Shown in pieces: positions 8,340 to 16,530 of a DNA stretch of 42,755 nucleotides. The notes under the pieces are model-generated. The model was given only the letters and a program-made list of their open reading frames with translations, made no database searches and had not been told where the DNA came from. Each line of letters opens with the position of its first letter. Positions within the stretch are counted from its first letter, which is position 1. The translations under genes were made by a program, and so were the position numbers. Source of the stretch: Deltaproteobacteria bacterium (lineage in GTDB: Bacteria; SAR324; XYD2-FULL-50-16); NCBI GenBank assembly GCA_018657625.1, contig JABHWU010000134.1:1-42755 (forward strand). The letters are read 5' to 3'.

Positions 8340-9776
8340 TTATCTTATTTGTTGTTTAAATTTGGACTCTTTATACCAGCCAATGAGGTGAAGGATAAGC
8401 GCAATAAATATCAGGAAAGTAATTAACCATAACATTTCCTGTAATCCTTTTACCTGATGATTTTTGGCGGCGCTTGTGGCACTGATGATAGTTGATCCCT
8501 GATGGTAACTCAAGGTCCTAAATGACCAGAAAGCGCCCATAGTAGCAATACCTACCGTTTGTCCCAAGGTTCTTGAAACTGAGAGTAGACCGGAAGTAAC
8601 TCCCAGTTTATCACGGGAAACAGCACCCATAATGGCACTATTGTTAGGAGATTGAAAAAGCCCCATCCCTATTCCCATTGGAGCAATACAGAGAATATAT
8701 ACCCAAATCGTTGTATTTTCATTTAAAGTACTGATTGCCGCGTAACCGCCAATCAAAACTAATAAGCCGAAAAAAGCGATACGTCTTGAGCCATAGTGAT
8801 CCGATAAAATCCCAGATATCGGAGAGATAACACCCAACATAACCGGTATGACCCCTAATAGTAATCCAACAATTAAAATATCAAGATCGAGGATATTCTC
8901 AAGATAAAACGGAAGCAAAATCATAATTCCAGAAACAGCAATAAAAGCAATAAATCCGGTACTTAAATTAACACTGAAAATAGTATTTTCAAATATTTTC
9001 AGATCGATCATGGGATAATTTGATTTGTATTCAATGGTAATAAAAATAATCAAAAATAAGAACCAGATCATAGATAAAATTAAAACAGAAGGATGAGAAA
9101 AACCTATGGTTTGTCCGAATGTTAAAGCGAGGAGCAGACTGATAATACTAATAAAAAAGGTTAGCGCTCCCAAATAATCAAATTTTTGATGACCGGTGGG
9201 TTTTGAATGAGGTACGTATTTAAGCACGATATAAATACCAATAACGCCAACTGGAACGTTTACAATAAAAACCCAGTGCCAGGTTGTGACATTTAATATT
9301 AAGCCTCCTAACGCCGGACCAATAATGATTCCCACAGAAACGATGGAACCAATCATACCCAGTGCTTTGCCACGTTCACTTTTAGGGAATGCCTCTGTGG
9401 CAATGGCCATTCCCAACCCCATTATCATTGCAGCACCGATTGCCTGTAATACCCTAAACCCAATTAGCCAATAGACCGAAGGGGAAATAGCGCATAGACC
9501 GGAACCAATGGTGAAAATAATAAAACCTGTTGTATATAGTGGTTTTTTCCCCAGAATATCAGCCAGGCGTCCAAAACTGATCATTAGGGTGGTAACTGTT
9601 AGAAGATAACCAACAACAACCCATTGAATGATCGCAAAATCTGTTTGAAAAGTTTTAACCAGTGTCGGCAAAATAATGTTAACGATACTGCCATCTACCG
9701 TCGATAAAAAAACACCGATAGCGACTGCTGAAAACGCTTGCCACTTTTTATGATAGTCGGGAGAAGCTGCTGGCAT
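8340..9776 (-). CDS. DHA2-type MFS drug/proton antiporter
   Basis: A 478-residue major-facilitator transporter of the 14-helix EmrB/QacA (DHA2) type, in the cytoplasmic membrane. Motif D1 is STVDGSIVNIILPTL (about 25-39), motif A GRLADILGKKPLY lies in the loop between helices 2 and 3, and the exporter-specific motif C appears in GIIIGPALGGLI near 150. Length and motifs match drug or metabolite exporters driven by proton exchange; the substrate cannot be told. No EmrA-like periplasmic adaptor is adjacent, so it may work without a tripartite partner or with one coded elsewhere. It lies 43 bases after yicC on the same strand and may share its transcript. Confidence 0.9.
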   Translation of the reverse strand: MPAASPDYHKKWQAFSAVAIGVFLSTVDGSIVNIILPTLVKTFQTDFAIIQWVVVGYLLTVTTLMISFGRLADILGKKPLYTTGFIIFTIGSGLCAISPSVYWLIGFRVLQAIGAAMIMGLGMAIATEAFPKSERGKALGMIGSIVSVGIIIGPALGGLILNVTTWHWVFIVNVPVGVIGIYIVLKYVPHSKPTGHQKFDYLGALTFFISIISLLLALTFGQTIGFSHPSVLILSMIWFLFLIIFITIEYKSNYPMIDLKIFENTIFSVNLSTGFIAFIAVSGIMILLPFYLENILDLDILIVGLLLGVIPVMLGVISPISGILSDHYGSRRIAFFGLLVLIGGYAAISTLNENTTIWVYILCIAPMGIGMGLFQSPNNSAIMGAVSRDKLGVTSGLLSVSRTLGQTVGIATMGAFWSFRTLSYHQGSTIISATSAAKNHQVKGLQEMLWLITFLIFIALILHLIGWYKESKFKQQIR

Positions 9777-9819
9777 TTTGAAGTTACAATAGTGTTAACT
9801 AAGAATAACAGGTTTATTC

Positions 9820-10698
9820 CTATTCAATATTTTGAATTTGTTCCCGAACTTTTTCAATTTCACTTTTTAGTTCAACTCCGATCTTTGCGATATTAGTATG
9901 ATTTGCTTTAGAACACAAAGTATTCGCTTCTCTATTGAATTCCTGCAAAAGAAAATCTAATTTTCGGCCAACTGGATCGGGAGAGTCCAGTAGTTCTTTA
10001 AAATGGATGAGGTGTGTATTAAAACGTTCCAACTCTTCGGATATATCAATGCGGTCCATAAAGATTCCAATTTCCTGCAAAATTCTGGGATCGTTTTCCT
10101 GATAATCGAGGCTAAGTTGCTTGAGGTTTTTTTTCAATTTATTCTGGTAGATGGTTAGTATTTCCTGTCGAAATTTAGGGACTTGATCAATAAGTTCTTT
10201 CATTTTTTCCAGATGCTGTTCAATTTCTATCAGTAGCAATTTTCCTTCAGTTTTTCGCATTTCTATTAAGCCTTTAATACCTGTCTTAATTGTTTTTCTG
10301 AATAATTGCTCAAATATTTCAGAATCGGTGTCTGTTTGCTGGTAAGTTAACAGATCTTTTGCGTTCATTAGATCAGAGAGGTTTATATTGACCTTTTTTT
10401 GGTAGTCTTTATCTAAAATTTGAATGATATCATTAATTTTTTCCCAAAGGGGGAGGTTTAATTCCATCTTTTCCAGTGGAATGCTGGATTTTTCAAGATT
10501 AATTGAGATATCAACTTTACCCCGGGTCAACAGTTTTTTTACGATCGCCGTTAATTTATCTTCAAGACTTCTAAATTGTTTGGGGATTCTCAATTTGACT
10601 TCGAGATATCGATGGTTGACAGAGCGAATTTCCATATTACAGGACTTGTCGTTAATTTCGACATCTGTCTTATAATATCCGGTCATGGATTGTATCAT
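9820..10698 (-). CDS. yicC: YicC-family endoribonuclease
   Basis: A 292-residue YicC protein, a cytoplasmic endoribonuclease family linked to RNA turnover. The family signature MIQSMTGYYK opens the chain, EIRSVNHRYLEVKLRIP follows near residue 25, and the C-terminal DUF1732 block is intact (FLLQEFNREANTLCSKAN, then ELKSEIEKVREQIQNIE to the end). Length is normal. It is the third gene of the minus-strand run trmB, J-domain protein, yicC, MFS, 26 bases after the J-domain gene. In many genomes yicC sits beside gmk and rpoZ; that context is absent here. Confidence 0.93.
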   Translation of the reverse strand: MIQSMTGYYKTDVEINDKSCNMEIRSVNHRYLEVKLRIPKQFRSLEDKLTAIVKKLLTRGKVDISINLEKSSIPLEKMELNLPLWEKINDIIQILDKDYQKKVNINLSDLMNAKDLLTYQQTDTDSEIFEQLFRKTIKTGIKGLIEMRKTEGKLLLIEIEQHLEKMKELIDQVPKFRQEILTIYQNKLKKNLKQLSLDYQENDPRILQEIGIFMDRIDISEELERFNTHLIHFKELLDSPDPVGRKLDFLLQEFNREANTLCSKANHTNIAKIGVELKSEIEKVREQIQNIE

Positions 10699-10724
10699 AA
10701 ATAATTATTTGAAAAGTGTTAGTC

Positions 10725-12761
10725 TTAAGGTGTATAAGTTTTCCGTTTTGCCGGATCACTTAGGGTTTGATATGCTTCCTGGATTAATTTTGTCATTCTG
10801 GACGCTTCTTCTTTAATCCATTTGAAGTCAGAAGCGTTATGCTTGTCAGGGTGATATTCCTTCATTCTGATTCGAAAGGCTTTTTTTATCTCCTCCGTCG
10901 TCGCGTTTTTAGATACGCCTAGAATTTCATAGTAATTCAATTCTTCGGTAGCATCACCTTGTTGGTTGTTATTGGCAGTCTTTTTTTGTGATTGTTGCTG
11001 ATCTTTATTTTTGGGACCTGTGTATTTGGTATGTCTTTGTGCCCTTTTAAACTTATGCCAGGAAATATTTTTAACACTGGTTTGTAGCGTTTTCAATTCC
11101 TCAATAAGTTCAGGAAGTTTTTTTTCTGAAAGTTTGGCCTTTTTTTCAATAATTTTGATTTGGGTGGAGAATTCAATCCATTTAATTTTATACTTACCCA
11201 TTTTATCCATTAAAATAGCTCTTTTTAGTATTTCTCTGGTTTGATTGCGGGTTGTAATGAATTCTTGTCGGAGTAGTTTTATTTCAGAAATATTTCCATT
11301 GTGGAGGTTGTATTCATCGAATGTTTCTTTTTCAGACTGATTTTCTTTTTCAGCTGCGAATAAAAATTTGTAAATTATAAAGCCGCCGATTCCTAATATT
11401 GCGATAATAATAGCTGCAATATATATTTTATTCCAAAATGATCGGGAAAGTTGTTTCTCAACTAAATTAAGATATTTTTTTGCCTGTTTATTTTTAGAAT
11501 CTTTTTCCAGGGCTTCATTTAATAAGATTTTAGCAGATTGGTAGCTGTGACTGGCATATTGCTCTTTGGCAGCATTTATTTTGTTTTGGGCATCGATTTT
11601 ATCGTATATTTCTTTTTGTAAAATTCGGGATTGTCGGTATTCAGGATCATCCGCGCTTACCTGTTTAATAAAATCCAATGCTTTGTAATAGTTCTCACTT
11701 TGTGCTTCGATAGTTGCTAATTGAAGTGGTGTTGGTTTTTGCTTTGGAGGATCCGGTAAAATAAAAATTGGTTTCTGCTTTTTTATCTCTTCTGTTATTG
11801 CGTCTACAGGTGAATAGTCAGAGGACAGTAGTGCATTGGTTGAATGCAATTGGCCACTTTTATTACCTGAAATAGCATGTTTTTTAGGGGAAATAATGCC
11901 ATTTTTAAGATCATTTAAACGATATTTTTCTCCATAGATATCCTTCCCTATCTGATGCAAAATTAATAAATTTTCATTTTGATCGTCCAGACCTGTGGCT
12001 ATGATTTCTGAATCAATATCGGGTTGTGGAAGTTTAGCTTGATTGATGATTTGTCGGGTGAAAATGTCCCAAATCAAAATATTGTGCTGCTTATCTACAG
12101 AGTATATGGTTTGTCCTTTAGGTGATTGAATTCCCACAACAGGTGCTTTGTGTTCAGATACTTTTTTCCCCACTTTTTGGTATCCCGGTGAAAAAACATG
12201 GATATCCAAACTTTTTTTCTGGCTAACTGCTATTTTATGACCTTTGAGGATAGATAATGAGTTAATAGGGCCTTTTGATTTATCAACAAGTCCAATTTTG
12301 GTCGTTTTATTCTCTTTAGGGTTAGTTTTATAAACGGTATAATCAGTTGCCCAAATGATATCATTACTTTCTCGATCAAATGAAATCTGAGTGATAGTCT
12401 CACCGTTTGTTACTTCGTGTTCATAAGTTTTCTGCTCTTTTCCCCCTCCTATATTATAGGTTATAATCTTGTTTTGGGACGCTAGTATCAATTGATTAGG
12501 ATTAGTATCGGAAAAACGAACGGTATGAGGACTGAAGTCAGTGATTTGCCATTGGCTAATTTGATTCATTTCTTTCGTTTCAAACAAACGAATATTCGTA
12601 GTTCCATTCTGATTAAATATCCTAATCAGGTATTGTTCAGTTGGGTTGAGAACAAAAAACTTATTCAGGTTTGAATCGGCAGCGGTTATCGTCGACCATG
12701 CGATAACAATAATAAGTATTACCTGAACATATGATTTGATTTTCTGAGGTACCGGATTCAT
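10725..12761 (-). CDS. Membrane-anchored J-domain protein with propeller-like sensor
   Basis: 678 residues with an unusual layout. Residues about 10-28 form a signal peptide or signal anchor. About 30-310 resemble irregular WD40-type beta-propeller repeats (for example [14 protein letters not shown] near 228). About 345-435 look like TPR-type helices. A single membrane helix spans about 446-468. About 480-570 is a helical, probably coiled, linker, then a Gln/Asn/Lys-rich stretch leads to a C-terminal J domain (608-675) with the essential HPD intact at 637-639. If the N-terminus is exported, the propeller and TPR face the periplasm and the J domain faces the cytosol, where it would recruit DnaK. 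The G/F and zinc-finger regions of DnaJ are missing. The gene is 9 bases after trmB. Confidence 0.82.
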   Translation of the reverse strand: MNPVPQKIKSYVQVILIIVIAWSTITAADSNLNKFFVLNPTEQYLIRIFNQNGTTNIRLFETKEMNQISQWQITDFSPHTVRFSDTNPNQLILASQNKIITYNIGGGKEQKTYEHEVTNGETITQISFDRESNDIIWATDYTVYKTNPKENKTTKIGLVDKSKGPINSLSILKGHKIAVSQKKSLDIHVFSPGYQKVGKKVSEHKAPVVGIQSPKGQTIYSVDKQHNILIWDIFTRQIINQAKLPQPDIDSEIIATGLDDQNENLLILHQIGKDIYGEKYRLNDLKNGIISPKKHAISGNKSGQLHSTNALLSSDYSPVDAITEEIKKQKPIFILPDPPKQKPTPLQLATIEAQSENYYKALDFIKQVSADDPEYRQSRILQKEIYDKIDAQNKINAAKEQYASHSYQSAKILLNEALEKDSKNKQAKKYLNLVEKQLSRSFWNKIYIAAIIIAILGIGGFIIYKFLFAAEKENQSEKETFDEYNLHNGNISEIKLLRQEFITTRNQTREILKRAILMDKMGKYKIKWIEFSTQIKIIEKKAKLSEKKLPELIEELKTLQTSVKNISWHKFKRAQRHTKYTGPKNKDQQQSQKKTANNNQQGDATEELNYYEILGVSKNATTEEIKKAFRIRMKEYHPDKHNASDFKWIKEEASRMTKLIQEAYQTLSDPAKRKTYTP

Positions 12762-12770
12762 ATTATAATA

Positions 12771-13430
12771 TTAGGGTTGAACAATAGATCTTATGTAATA
12801 AACGGGAAATCCTTTCCCTTTGAATAGTTGTTCAAATTCTGTTGGAATGTTGGCTTTGTCGTACTCAGACTGATGTAAATCATCAGAATATTCAATAACT
12901 TTAAAATGATCATGAATATTTAGGCGATCCATAGTCCATTGAAAATAAATAGGGTGATCTGTTTTAAAAATAAAATGTCCTGTTGGTTTTAAAAGCTTAA
13001 ATAGTTCTGTTAAATATTCTCTTGTAACCAGTCGATGTTTTAATTGTCTTTTCTTCTTAGCCCAGGGGTCCGGGAAATTGACATAAATTTCATCAATTGA
13101 TTTTTCCTTAATCCAATCTCTGATGTTCTCTGCCCGATCCCTAATTAACCTGATATTTGAAATATCCCGTTTTTTAAATTTAATGGCACCTTTTACTAGT
13201 CGCTTGAATCGGAGTTCAAATCCATAAAAACTGAAATCTGGGTTATTTTGGGCGTATTTTCTTAAAAAATTTCCCGAACCACATCCAATATCAATGATGG
13301 ATTTTAGTGGTTGTGTATCTGGAAATGGTTTTACAGGATGATTTGAGATTTTTTCAGTAATGATTATATCCTTATAATTATCCATCTCTGAAATATAAGG
13401 ATTCGTAAATTTTTTGCCCATTGCTTGCAC
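12771..13430 (-). CDS. trmB: tRNA (guanine-N7)-methyltransferase TrmB
   Basis: A 219-residue (or 216, if the ATG at 13421 is used) SAM-dependent enzyme that makes m7G46 in tRNA, in the cytosol. The SAM-binding motif IDIGCGSGNFL is near residue 46. The family hallmark NFPDPWAKKKRQLKHRLV (about 118-135) carries the catalytic and tRNA-contact residues, and the C-terminal TEFEQLFKGKGFPVYY is typical. Neither candidate start (GTG at 13430 or ATG at 13421) has a clear ribosome binding site. It heads the minus-strand run that includes the J-domain gene and yicC. Confidence 0.94.
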   Translation of the reverse strand: MQAMGKKFTNPYISEMDNYKDIIITEKISNHPVKPFPDTQPLKSIIDIGCGSGNFLRKYAQNNPDFSFYGFELRFKRLVKGAIKFKKRDISNIRLIRDRAENIRDWIKEKSIDEIYVNFPDPWAKKKRQLKHRLVTREYLTELFKLLKPTGHFIFKTDHPIYFQWTMDRLNIHDHFKVIEYSDDLHQSEYDKANIPTEFEQLFKGKGFPVYYIRSIVQP

Positions 13431-13748
13431 TATTTGTTCGGTTCGTTTGCACCAGGATCACATGTATGCAATTTTCTTGTCAATTTATCGTTAAACTTTT
13501 GAATCAGAAGGTAAAAAAAACAGATTGTCAATTAATACTTTGTAAAACACTGATTACTTCAGTGATGAGGTGAATTGAGTGGCTTAAAAAAATTACACAA
13601 TATTGACATAATTAGGCGTTTGTGGGATTTGAACAATCAGGAAAAACAAGAAACCTTAATAATGATCAAGTAATTTTTGCCTCAATTGTCAACAGCTAAA
13701 TTATTTTTACGATCTTGATAAATCTAGCATAACTTTTAATTTTCAAGA
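13431..13748. promoter_or_regulatory. Divergent intergenic region, trmB / ftsQ
   Basis: This gap must contain promoters for the two divergent units. A TTGACA hexamer occurs at about 13602, but no good -10 sits at the usual distance. No gene or RNA is seen. Confidence 0.4.
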
Positions 13749-13766
13749 TTGGTCCGAACAATCTTT

Positions 13767-14567
13767 ATGAAAGACTATAAATCTACTTTTAACAAAAGCA
13801 ACAATAATAAGCCTATTCAAAAAACAATTTTAGAATTGGGATTTCGACGCATTCTTAAAATATCGGTTTCAATTTGCGTCTTTTGTTTTATCCTTTTCCT
13901 CCTCATTCAAATTCCGGGAAAGATTACCAGTCCTTTGAAGAATATAATGATTCATGGGAATAATATCCTGGATAAAACTACTATTGCCAAATATTTGGGG
14001 GTTTATCCCGATCAATCATGGTTTGATATAGATCCTTATGTATTCAGTACCCGATTGAAACAGCTAAATTGGGTTGATACCGTTATTGTTCGCAAAAATT
14101 TCTGGGAGGGAATTGATGTAACGATTACGGAAAGATCACCCATTGCTTTTTTAAGAGTAAAAGATAAAACCTGGTTCATTTGTGAAGATGGATTGATATT
14201 AGATCTGATTCAACAAAAAAAAGCCTGGGACCTACCAGTTATCGTCAACGATTCGCTTTCAGAGGTGAGGGAAGGAGAATACCTCAACCTGGAATTATTA
14301 AGTGATGCTGTAGATATCATAAAGTTATTGAATAAAAATTCAATCCTGCCAATTAGCACAATTTCAGAAATTATTATTACTGATCCAATCAATATAAAAT
14401 TGATTTCCATTCCCTATGGAATAGAAATCAGGCTCGGGTATGAAAATTTTGATTTAAAACTGGCCAGATTGTCCCGTGCTATACCAAAATTAAATGATTA
14501 TATTCATAATATCGATTACATTGACTTAAGACATTCTGACGGTGTTGTATTTAAAAAAATACACTAA
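13767..14567 (+). CDS. ftsQ: FtsQ/DivIB-like cell-division protein
   Basis: A bitopic inner-membrane protein of 266 residues. One N-terminal membrane helix (about 32-50, rich in Phe, Val and Leu) precedes a periplasmic POTRA domain (about 58-130, KNIMIHGNNILDKTTIAKYL ... LNWVDTVIVRKNFWEGIDV). The beta-rich FtsQ domain follows, with the family signature ITERSPIAFLRV and DGLILDL. FtsQ links FtsL-FtsB to the divisome. I prefer the ATG at 13767; a TTG at 13749 would add six residues, and neither has a clear ribosome binding site. It is not in a dcw cluster here: the next gene, nine bases on, is a HAD phosphatase. Confidence 0.85.
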   Translation: MKDYKSTFNKSNNNKPIQKTILELGFRRILKISVSICVFCFILFLLIQIPGKITSPLKNIMIHGNNILDKTTIAKYLGVYPDQSWFDIDPYVFSTRLKQLNWVDTVIVRKNFWEGIDVTITERSPIAFLRVKDKTWFICEDGLILDLIQQKKAWDLPVIVNDSLSEVREGEYLNLELLSDAVDIIKLLNKNSILPISTISEIIITDPINIKLISIPYGIEIRLGYENFDLKLARLSRAIPKLNDYIHNIDYIDLRHSDGVVFKKIH

Positions 14568-14575
14568 ATTCCATT

Positions 14576-15244
14576 ATGCCAATACAAATCAATATTAAAG
14601 CCGTTATTTTTGATATGGATGGTTTGCTATTAGATACCGAGGCTATCGCAAAACATGCTTTTGATTTAGCAATGGCAGATTATGATTACCCCCACGAACC
14701 TCAACTTTTTGTTGATTTGGTTGGATATGATGAACGCAGTACTAGAAAGATGCTGAAGCATCAATTTGGTGACGCCTTTCCTTTTTCAAAAATCTGTCGA
14801 AAAATGGCTAAATATGAAAAAGCTTATATCCAACAAAATGGTATTCCTTTGAAAAAAGGAATTGTCGAATTATTAACATTTATAGAAGAAGTTAATATTC
14901 CTAAAGGTGTCGGTACGACAACCAGTTTTAATAAAGCCATGGAAAATCTTGAAATAACGGGATTAAATCAGTTTTTTGATCATTTAGTTGCGGGTGATCA
15001 AGTTGAAAACAGAAAACCTGCACCCGATATTTTTCAAAATGTCGGAATAAAATTAGATACCCCCCCAGAGAATTGTCTGGTCTTAGAAGACTCAGAGCCC
15101 GGTATAAAAGCAGCACATGCTGCCGGGATGTGCCCGGTGATGATTCCCGACATGAAACAGCCGTCTGAAGAATTAAAAAAGATAATATTCAAAGTTGTAC
15201 CCGATCATTTTGCCGCGATGGATTTATTGAAAACTTTAATTTGA
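14576..15244 (+). CDS. HAD-superfamily phosphatase, beta-phosphoglucomutase-like
   Basis: A 222-residue haloacid-dehalogenase-like hydrolase, subfamily IA, cytosolic. Motif I is DMDGLLLDTE (the first Asp is the nucleophile, near residue 13), the helical cap follows, motif II is the TT pair in GVGTTTSFN (about 114), motif III is the Lys in ENRKPAPDIF, and motif IV is EDSEPGIKAAHAAGM. All catalytic residues are present. It resembles the YcjU/GS1-type sugar-phosphate phosphatases; the substrate is not defined. It follows ftsQ by nine bases and is probably co-transcribed. Confidence 0.9.
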   Translation: MPIQINIKAVIFDMDGLLLDTEAIAKHAFDLAMADYDYPHEPQLFVDLVGYDERSTRKMLKHQFGDAFPFSKICRKMAKYEKAYIQQNGIPLKKGIVELLTFIEEVNIPKGVGTTTSFNKAMENLEITGLNQFFDHLVAGDQVENRKPAPDIFQNVGIKLDTPPENCLVLEDSEPGIKAAHAAGMCPVMIPDMKQPSEELKKIIFKVVPDHFAAMDLLKTLI

Positions 15245-15377
15245 AGTATTTATGTTTAAATTTTTAATATATGAAGAGATCAGTGTGAAAAATTACACCA
15301 TGGCTGGGTTGATCACATTGGATTTAGTTTGTTAGTGAGTGAATGGGAAGAAATAAAGGAGCTAACGGGAGTAAATT

Positions 15378-15713
15378 ATGGATAAATTAATTGTGATATG
15401 GTCTTCAGCAGATCGTGAAGTCGCTTTAAAAATGGCATTTATGTATACTTTAAATGCCAAAGCTCAGGATTGGTGGAAAGAGGTTACTTTAATCATCTGG
15501 GGACCGTCGGCTAAATTACTGGCACAGGATGATGAACTCCAGGCTGAAATTAAAAAGATGAAAAATGCCGGGGTTAAAATTATGGCCTGCAAATCTTGCT
15601 CGGATTCTTATCAGGTGTCTGAAAACCTGAATAGAGTTGGTGTGCAGGTACAATATATGGGGCTTCCTTTAACACAATATTTAAAGTCAGATAACAAAGT
15701 ATTAACATTTTGA
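15378..15713 (+). CDS. DsrE-like small protein
   Basis: A 111-residue protein of the DsrE/DsrF-like fold. It starts MDKLIVIWSSADREVALKMAFMY and continues with VTLIIWGPSAKLLA, the typical strand-helix pattern, then GVKIMACKSCSDSY with two cysteines two apart. Proteins of this fold carry persulfide sulfur (DsrEFH, TusBCD) or have uncharacterised roles. The Cys pair sits where the active Cys of DsrE-type proteins can lie, so redox or sulfur handling is possible but inferred. A strong ribosome binding site (GGGAG, then seven bases) fixes the start. It stands alone about 130 bases after the HAD gene. Confidence 0.72.
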   Translation: MDKLIVIWSSADREVALKMAFMYTLNAKAQDWWKEVTLIIWGPSAKLLAQDDELQAEIKKMKNAGVKIMACKSCSDSYQVSENLNRVGVQVQYMGLPLTQYLKSDNKVLTF

Positions 15714-15806
15714 TTTAATTTAAATTTATGCATCTATTTAGAATCATTATTGCATTAAACCCATGATATCTTTTAACCACCCAAAATTAATCAACAATAT
15801 AATCAT

Positions 15807-16148
15807 ATGAAAAAAAACTTAGTTTTTACACTTTTTGGTCTGCTTGCCATCTGTTTAGTTGGGCAAATTGCTTTGAGTTTTGACCGTGTATCGGTGGAAC
15901 AACTGATCAGAACGAAGTCATGTCCGGATTGCGATTTATATAAAGCCAATCTGGATAGGTTGGATTTAACAAATGCAAACCTTCAGGGTGCCAATTTAAA
16001 ACGGGCAAAATTTAGAAAGGCTACTCTGTTTGGTGCTAATTTAACTGGTGCCAACACAATGGGGACAAATTTTGAAGGAGCCATGTGGATTGATGGTACT
16101 ATTTGTCAAAAAGGATCAATTGGTTACTGTGCAAAATCGGAAAAATAA
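15807..16148 (+). CDS. Exported pentapeptide-repeat protein
   Basis: 113 residues. The N-terminus is a signal peptide (KK, then a hydrophobic run to about residue 22). A CPDC pair sits near 39-42 before the repeats. About eight A(N/D)LXX-type pentapeptides follow (DLYKANLDRLDLTNANLQ..., GANLTGANTMGTNFEGA), enough for roughly two turns of a right-handed quadrilateral beta helix. A C-terminal Cys pair (TICQKGSIGYC) could form a disulfide in the periplasm, perhaps with the CPDC cysteines. The role is unknown. It is followed by a small exported protein. Confidence 0.8.
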   Translation: MKKNLVFTLFGLLAICLVGQIALSFDRVSVEQLIRTKSCPDCDLYKANLDRLDLTNANLQGANLKRAKFRKATLFGANLTGANTMGTNFEGAMWIDGTICQKGSIGYCAKSEK

Positions 16149-16174
16149 TTCAAATTTTAACTGATATAGGTTTC

Positions 16175-16468
16175 ATGATATTAAAAACGATAAAAAAAAT
16201 ATCTTTGAGAGTTGGATTTGTTTTACTATTTTCAACGACATTATTGAATACCAGTCTGGGAGTAGATTTTTTTATCAATAGTGATAAACCCAACAATGGG
16301 AAAATCATTAATTTTTTTAGATGTGATAATAATCTAATGATAAAAATTATCCATTTAGGTGGAAACAAATATCAATTCTATTCTGTTGGTGGAAACAATA
16401 TTATGGAACGGAAAACCCCCTATGAAGTTGCGGCTTTTGTTTGCAAATACTATTTAAAATCACACTAA
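16175..16468 (+). CDS. Small exported protein of unknown function
   Basis: 97 residues from the ATG at 16175. The first 28 residues are a signal peptide (KTIKK, then a hydrophobic core to LLNTSLG). The mature part has two Cys (FFRCDNN and FVCKYY) that could form a disulfide. I chose this start because the longer frame, opening at 16103, overlaps the pentapeptide gene and would bury the signal sequence behind 24 residues. No family is recognised. It lies 26 bases after the pentapeptide-repeat gene on the same strand, and both products look exported. Confidence 0.6.
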   Translation: MILKTIKKISLRVGFVLLFSTTLLNTSLGVDFFINSDKPNNGKIINFFRCDNNLMIKIIHLGGNKYQFYSVGGNNIMERKTPYEVAAFVCKYYLKSH

Positions 16469-16530
16469 AAAATATGAATATCGAAGAAACCACAAAACTG
16501 TATAATAGTTTAGCCAAACAGGTCCTGATT

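Noticed and set aside
13602..13660. tRNA-like T-arm (GTTCAAATC) on the minus strand
   Set aside because: The flanking bases do not form a T stem, and no matching acceptor or anticodon arm is found nearby.
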